Positions 37,501 to 41,340 of a stretch of DNA of 41,340 nt are shown here, piece by piece. The DNA comes from a virus. The notes beneath the pieces are model-generated. The model worked only from the letters and a program-made list of their open reading frames with translations, ran no database searches and was not told the origin of the DNA. The stretch spans positions 1 to 41,340 of the IMG/VR virus record IMGVR_UViG_3300027779_000057. The stretch is one strand, 5' to 3'. The position numbers and the translations under genes were made by a program. Within the stretch, counting starts at the first letter, position 1. Each line of letters starts with the position of its first letter.

Positions 37501-38552
37501 TATCTTATTGTATTTATTTTATTAGATGCAAACTCAATATCCATTGAATACTGAATCATCTTATCATTTAAACTTGTCTTATGTTCCATATCACTTGTCT
37601 TTATGTTGACAGGTTGTGTAGTACCATTATATTCTATCCATACTTTCTCACTCATTAATAACTGTACAAAAGATTCATTCATCTCCTCTAGTACAAAACC
37701 AGAGTTAAGTTTTAACGTTTCTCTAGATTGAGTATTGAACTTTCTAAACTGATGTTCAAATGTATTATAAGTACCATTAGATAGTACCTGATTATTCTGA
37801 TAATCCTTACTAGTTATTTTAGTTTTTAACTTACTAGTTTTAAAGAACCACATATCTTCCATAGCACCATATCTATTAACAAACTTAAGCTTGATAGGTT
37901 CGTATTTACATTCATCTAATCTATGTATATTAATAGTATCAATAGAACCATCAGCTTTACTTACTGTAACTCTATCTATAGCGTTTACATTAGTAGAATT
38001 ATAACTAACTTGTTGACCACTTAATAAATTACTAGTTAAAGTTATTTCTTGATCTGGATTAGCATCATCTACATTACCATTACGAAATTCTTTATATACT
38101 AAACCTACTCTTTTGCAAATAGGGAATTTAAGATGTTCTCCATTTGGTACGTATACATGTTCACTACTAAAACATAATGCTTTATTAGCATCGTAATTAG
38201 CACCTTCACTAAAGTAAGAGTAACCATCTACAGCATATAACTGTACCATAGTATCAGTAGCTAGTACTGGTCCAGTACCATCATCAGTATACTTTCTTAT
38301 TTCGTAATCTAACCATGCTCCATCAGTTCTATAATTAGTTCCAGATGGATATTGTATAGCATCATTTACTAAAGAACCGATATCAAATGATAACGATCCA
38401 TTAATAGCAGTACTTTTAAGCGTGTAGTTAGGTGTTCCAAATCTACTTGTAGTCTGCGTACCTGTGTACATATAGATATCTACCTCAGCATATATCAAAT
38501 CTGTTTCACTTACGTTTATATGGTAAGGTGATTTACTTAGTATTGTACTCAT
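37500..38552 (-). CDS. Tail protein, 350 aa
   Basis: A beta-rich protein: N-terminal fibronectin-like start (ILSKSPYHINVSETDLIYAE), then segments with RFGTPNYTL and aromatic strands. The C-terminal third (FEHQFRKFNTQSRETLKLNS, SMDIEFASNKINTIR) looks like a conserved tail domain of Bacteroidetes phages. Placed between gp10-like and hub genes, it may be a distal tail or baseplate component. Confidence 0.65.
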   Translation of the reverse strand: MSTILSKSPYHINVSETDLIYAEVDIYMYTGTQTTSRFGTPNYTLKSTAINGSLSFDIGSLVNDAIQYPSGTNYRTDGAWLDYEIRKYTDDGTGPVLATDTMVQLYAVDGYSYFSEGANYDANKALCFSSEHVYVPNGEHLKFPICKRVGLVYKEFRNGNVDDANPDQEITLTSNLLSGQQVSYNSTNVNAIDRVTVSKADGSIDTINIHRLDECKYEPIKLKFVNRYGAMEDMWFFKTSKLKTKITSKDYQNNQVLSNGTYNTFEHQFRKFNTQSRETLKLNSGFVLEEMNESFVQLLMSEKVWIEYNGTTQPVNIKTSDMEHKTSLNDKMIQYSMDIEFASNKINTIR

Positions 38553-38554
38553 AG

Positions 38555-39052
38555 TTATAATTTTATTAATTGTTCTTTAATATCAGCAGCATAACCTTCC
38601 ATAAGGTCTTTACCTATTTGTTCTTCTAATTCTTTATATACTCTATCGTATACTTTAGCTCCAGTATTACCAAATCTCTTAATCAATCCTCTTTTCTTAA
38701 TAGATTTAGCTATAGCAAATGCCATACCTCTCATAGCTCCTAGTGAAGTATCTCCACTGTCAGGTCTAACACCTTTCATATTAGCCCAGTCCATTATGTT
38801 CTTAATATAAGCTTTACTTATCTTAGAGTATCCTGATTGAGCAATTCTACTTCCTTCATCAATAGCACCACCATACTTAGCATTAAGTACATCAATACTA
38901 CCTTCAACTATTTTAGTTTGTATGGAAGCAGCTAACTCACCACTAGCATGTAAACCATCACTAAGTAGTTTTTCTCTTACTTCATCAGCAAAGTATTCAC
39001 CTACTCTTTCTAGAGCAAGTTGCATGTTTTTTGTTTTCAGTTTAGCAGTCAT
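38555..39052 (-). CDS. HK97 gp10-like tail completion protein
   Basis: Caps the tail so that it can join the head. Shows ASGELAASIQTKIVEGSIDV, YGGAIDEGSR and RGMAFAIAKSIKKRG, the usual pattern (ligand Ser-Gly-x-L-x-x-S, edge strand, E-x-G). Start chosen at MTAKLKTKNM (39052), which overlaps the previous gene by 11 bases. The longer reading from 39085 would overlap it by 44. Confidence 0.75.
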   Translation of the reverse strand: MTAKLKTKNMQLALERVGEYFADEVREKLLSDGLHASGELAASIQTKIVEGSIDVLNAKYGGAIDEGSRIAQSGYSKISKAYIKNIMDWANMKGVRPDSGDTSLGAMRGMAFAIAKSIKKRGLIKRFGNTGAKVYDRVYKELEEQIGKDLMEGYAADIKEQLIKL

Positions 39053-39530
39053 CGTCTTCTCCCCCATCTCCTTTAGTAACCTCATTAGGTACTACTAAAG
39101 ATAATGTACAAGACCATCCAGCTAATGTATTAGCAAACCTATCTTTAAATGGTTCTGCTGTTAATGATTCATCAGTCTGTAATAAGCTGTCTCTTAAACT
39201 ACCTCTACTTAAGTTAGCGTGTATTCTTTGTAATACTGATAGTTGATTATTAAGTATGTCTTGTAGGTTACCATTACCATAAAAGTAATCGTACTCATCT
39301 ACTTGTAGATTGTTCTCATCTAATATATCCATACATAGTATGTTTAGATTAAATTCAATAGTAGCTTCATTAATTACAGCATTCTCGATATTCATATGTG
39401 CCAATGGAAAGATTGTAGTCTTATCCAAATCAACATCTGTTATATCACCAAATGAAACTGTATTAGTAAAGTCACCACTTCTTATGAAGTCCTTAACATC
39501 ATCTAATAATTTGTATACGTTATTTGTCAT
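39042..39530 (-). CDS. Tail protein (putative), 162 aa
   Basis: Start set at MTNNVYKLLDDVKDFI (39530), because the stretch before it (39535-39633) is the frameshifted end of the previous gene, which stops at 39537-39535, 4 bases before this ATG. The pattern FGDITDVDLDKTTIFPLAHM and LNNQLSVLQRIHANL resembles a conserved tail-terminator-like protein of Bacteroidetes phages. The acidic Cys tail (GGEDDDC) is unusual. Confidence 0.7.
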   Translation of the reverse strand: MTNNVYKLLDDVKDFIRSGDFTNTVSFGDITDVDLDKTTIFPLAHMNIENAVINEATIEFNLNILCMDILDENNLQVDEYDYFYGNGNLQDILNNQLSVLQRIHANLSRGSLRDSLLQTDESLTAEPFKDRFANTLAGWSCTLSLVVPNEVTKGDGGEDDDC

Positions 39531-39534
39531 TGTA

Positions 39535-40328
39535 TTAATTTTTATTTTGAGCTCGTTTAATAAGAGCGACCTCGACTCTATTTTTATCTTTTTCGAATTC
39601 AAGTACAAGGAGTGCCCTGTGTACATTGAGTTTTACTGCATCATCGATTTTACTTGCATCTTCTTTAGCCAAAGAGTAAATTGATTGAAACCATCCGTAC
39701 TTGTCTCCGAAATTGGATTGGATACTAGTTCCACTGCCTTGACTGCCATCTGAAGAGAAGAGGCTTGTGTAAGTTTCAGCAATTGATTTTGCAAACGTCC
39801 CATAAAAGACATAGCACCTAGTACTACATCAATCGGAGCATCTAACATATGTTCGCTAAACTTAGCTGAACCTTCATATTCTTCTACCTGATATTTATCA
39901 CCTATGATTCTAGTCTTAGGTCTAAACAATACAGCCATAGCTTGATGCCAAGTATCAACTGTATTTATATACTTATCTACATCTACATATTCACCAAAAG
40001 TTAAATCATCTAATTTAGGTATCATCCCAAATTCTATACTAACATCTTTAGCATCTACTAAAGTAAAGGTTGGTATGTGCTTATCGAACTCCTCATTAAA
40101 CATTTTGTTAATATGGTTGATTACATTATCAAACGAATGCAAAGGTATTTTATTTGTGTCCTCTATACTAAGATCACAGAAAGTCTGTAGCATCTTAATC
40201 TTTAAGAAGTTCTCGTCTGTAGATTTAGATTCTTGATACTTGTTAAGTATCTTAATCCAAGACTGATATTTCCTTAGAGTTATACCCTGTAAATTAACAG
40301 GTATATTTATATTAAATTCTTTTATCAT
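39535..40328 (-). CDS. First late gene, tail-assembly-chaperone-like, needs -1 frameshift
   Basis: The frame from ATG 40328 stops at 39635 (231 aa), but its last about 30 residues look random. The -1 frame is open from 39828 to a stop at 39537-39535 and encodes FGDKYGWFQSIYSLAKEDAS followed by helices (LNVHRALLVLEFEKDKNRVE), a C-terminus I recognise from Bacteroidetes phage tail proteins of this class. A -1 shift between 39831 and 39635 would give about 263 residues. No start codon exists in the -1 frame. Programmed frameshifting is normal in tail-assembly chaperones, but no canonical slippery heptamer is evident and a sequencing indel is possible. Confidence 0.75.
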
Positions 40329-40353
40329 AGTGTGTTTATATATATTCTATATA

Positions 40354-40382
40354 TATAACGTATTAACGAATCATCTGTTTTT
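40354..40382 (-). promoter_or_regulatory. Late ECF-type promoter for tail operon
   Basis: Minus strand: AAAAACA (40382-40376), 14 bases, ACGTTATA (40361-40354), about 19 bases of leader to ATG 40328. It is back-to-back with the plus-strand late promoter at 40392. Confidence 0.8.
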
Positions 40383-40391
40383 AACTTATTA

Positions 40392-40420
40392 CCAAACAGT
40401 ATTAGAACTATAGCGTTATA
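40392..40420 (+). promoter_or_regulatory. Plus-strand late ECF-type promoter
   Basis: CCAAACA (40392-40398), 14 bases, GCGTTATA (40413-40420): an exact copy of the late class, but pointing rightward. Its -35 lies 9 bases from the -35 of the tail-operon promoter, so both should fire under the same sigma factor. No gene follows on the plus strand. Confidence 0.78.
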
Positions 40421-40426
40421 TAAGTA

Positions 40427-40640
40427 AGACAACAGTCACTTGTGTAATAGACACGAGGATACTTACTCAACCTAATAAAGATGGACGGAGTTTGGATCGG
40501 ATAAATTAAGTCTCCACTATAATTGCACATGTCATTAACCTTTATACTTCGCATACTCCAACATGTATTCAACTAGTCGAGCAATCTACGTAAGTAGACT
40601 ACTAACAACAAACTAGTAATTTGATATAAGTATTATATAG
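40427..40640 (+). ncRNA. Candidate late noncoding RNA R3 (end uncertain)
   Basis: Transcription from 40392 enters a gene-free region of less extreme AT content. Possible structures: AGTAAG/CTTACT (about 40422-40466) enclosing ACAA/TTGT; GGAG/CTCC (40486-40515); and a perfect hairpin TCTAC-GTAA-GTAGA (40585-40598) with a GNRA tetraloop, itself enclosed by ACTAGT/ACTAGT (40572-40617). Plus-strand frames reach only 7-17 codons. A longer RNA would include two family elements at 40737 and 40769. No terminator is clear. Confidence 0.45.
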
Positions 40641-41072
40641 GGGGGAGATATCGTTACCTTTCCATTCTAAATATATTACTAAATTTAGATCACTGTATTT
40701 AGTTGAAAAGATATTTGAATATATAGATACCATTAGGTATCATATTAAACACGAGTAAGTACTACCCCTCATATTAAACACGAGTAATCAAATGTGTTTG
40801 AATTCTTAGCCATTAGGTAATCTCTTCTGGCTACGTTCATATTACGTCAATATGTCACATATATACTAAAATCATATGACAGTATGACACCAATACATAT
40901 ATCACATGTAAGACACGTACTATATAGCATGTCTGTATATACCTTATATATGTTATAGTCTCTGTATAGGGCTGTAATAGGGCTTAAATTAAGTATTGAA
41001 ATACCTTCCTATATATACCCTATATCTCTACCTTAGTATGTTACAATAATAATGCATATCATTATATGGTAC
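40640..41072. other. AT-rich gene-free region with CATATG/TATGACA repeats
   Basis: No credible gene on either strand. Several short repeats are present: TATGACA twice within 40876-40888, related TGTCACATATA, and ATTAGGTA twice (40732, 40812). Such a region between the end of one transcription unit and the start of another could hold the replication origin or packaging site, but no specific signal is recognised. Confidence 0.35.
40736..40787. repeat. Two dispersed elements with a longer shared flank
   Basis: TCATATTAAACACGAGTAA occurs at 40739-40757 and 40769-40787, a 19-base direct repeat with 30-base period. The first 13 bases are the family element; the CGAGTAA flank is unique to these two. 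Confidence 0.75.
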
Positions 41073-41117
41073 TAAAAAAGCCCCTATAATAGCTATATAA
41101 TGCTACTATAAGGGCTT
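41073..41117 (-). terminator. Intrinsic terminator of the left micro-gene operon (through the junction)
   Basis: Minus strand: a long hairpin (AAGCCC..TATA..TAGC with GCTA..TATA..GGGCTT, loop ATTATATA) followed by TTTTTT. It stops leftward transcription arriving from the right edge, i.e. in a circular genome from the genes at positions 1389-1. Confidence 0.85.
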
Positions 41118-41259
41118 AACTTGTGTTAAACAATGCTGTGTATGTCATAGGGGGCTTTATGCCCTGTTGTGTCCTCTGCTATGTATGATCTATATATATT
41201 ATTATGTTATGACCTTATGTTATGACCATTGTATTATATATGTATGATGTATGTATGTA

Positions 41260-41340
41260 CTATGTATGTGTATGCCTGTGCCCTGTGTGTGGGTGGGTGT
41301 GTGTGCCTGTGTGGTGGTGTGGTGCTACACTATAAGGCAT
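41260..41340 (-). CDS. Possible His/Thr-rich 26-residue peptide at the window junction
   Basis: An ATG formed by the last three bases (CAT on the plus strand) overlaps, across the junction, the TAA of the gene at 1-296 (TAATG). The frame runs 26 codons to TAG 41262-41260 and encodes MPYSVAP followed by a stretch in which nearly every second residue is His or Thr (10 His). The DNA is a GT-rich low-complexity tract on the plus strand. It could be a metal-binding peptide or simply a chance frame in simple sequence. Confidence 0.35.
   Translation of the reverse strand: MPYSVAPHHHTGTHTHPHTGHRHTHT

Noticed and set aside
39531-39626. Earlier start (39626) for the 162-aa tail protein
   Set aside because: The stretch is better explained as the -1 frame end of the previous gene, which has a recognisable C-terminus.
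39640-39830. Canonical X-XXY-YYZ slippery heptamer for the frameshift
   Set aside because: Read in frame, none of the codon pairs gives a good match (T-TTT-ATG is only half); the shift site is left open.
40860-40930. Replication-origin iterons made of TATGACA/TGTCACAT
   Set aside because: Only two or three short copies without regular spacing; not enough to call an origin.
1-41340. Integrase, att sites, CI-like repressor, toxin-antitoxin pair or classical anti-phage defence genes
   Set aside because: No sequence with the motifs of these families was found, so a temperate lifestyle or defence island is not supported.

Overview
The window looks like the complete genome of a tailed, lytic double-stranded DNA phage of a flavobacterium-like (Bacteroidetes) host. 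It is very AT-rich. Its genes lack Shine-Dalgarno sites and have A-rich leaders, often AACTAAAAACAAA. Many operons start with the Bacteroidetes housekeeping promoter TTTG-N20-TAnnTTTG. The virion proteins carry the Bacteroidetes-phage tail modules. I see no integrase, repressor, DNA polymerase, primase or replicative helicase. Every protein gene that I accept reads leftward (minus strand). The gene cut by the left edge gets its stop codon from the last base of the window, through the TAATG stop/start overlap this genome uses repeatedly, so the window is probably one circular or circularly permuted genome opened at an arbitrary point.

Layout, right to left (direction of transcription). 40328-32706: tail block, namely a tail-assembly-chaperone-like gene that needs a -1 frameshift, gp10-like and other tail proteins, a large hub/fibre protein and the tape measure. 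32647-19369: XkdF-like protease, large adhesin-like proteins, acidic scaffold, major capsid protein, tail-tube candidate and several fibre proteins including an S74 self-processing one. 19312-15629: portal, connector, amidase endolysin and holin. 15258-14686: small membrane protein, degenerate M15-like protein and tRNA-Ala(UGC). 14552-10427: small proteins, then ERF annealase, SSB, RecA-like ATPase, RusA resolvase and an ECF-like sigma factor. 10331-5975: HTH-DnaQ exonuclease, a surface-type lipoprotein, dATP/dGTP diphosphohydrolase-like protein, flap exonuclease and many micro-proteins. 5960-4364: terminase. 3876-1 (and on through the junction to a terminator at 41117-41073): a cluster of very small genes, many of them single-span membrane peptides, plus an exported papain-like peptidase.

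Regulation can be read from the sequence. Three promoter classes appear. (1) The left cluster uses TTG-N20-TATCTTT(A/G). (2) The middle, replication and lysis-accessory genes use an extended form, TTTGGTRGYTCG... with TTTG-N20-TATATTTG. (3) The late structural, portal/lysis and terminase operons use a different motif, (C)AAACA-N14-RCGTTATA, i.e. AAAC-N16-CGTTA, which is the architecture of ECF-sigma promoters. Because the phage encodes its own two-domain sigma-like protein (10829-11404), a simple cascade is likely: host sigma for classes 1 and 2, phage ECF sigma for class 3.

The most unusual signal is on the plus strand. Three good promoters (3983-4014, 15384-15415, 40392-40420) point rightward into gene-free DNA, each back-to-back with a leftward operon. 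The RNAs they would make all contain copies of a short element, ATCATATTAAACA, whose complement sits just after stop codons, often in hairpin loops, in the leftward mRNAs. This suggests a family of phage antisense or regulatory RNAs, or a DNA-level control element. It is an inference to test, not a demonstrated system.
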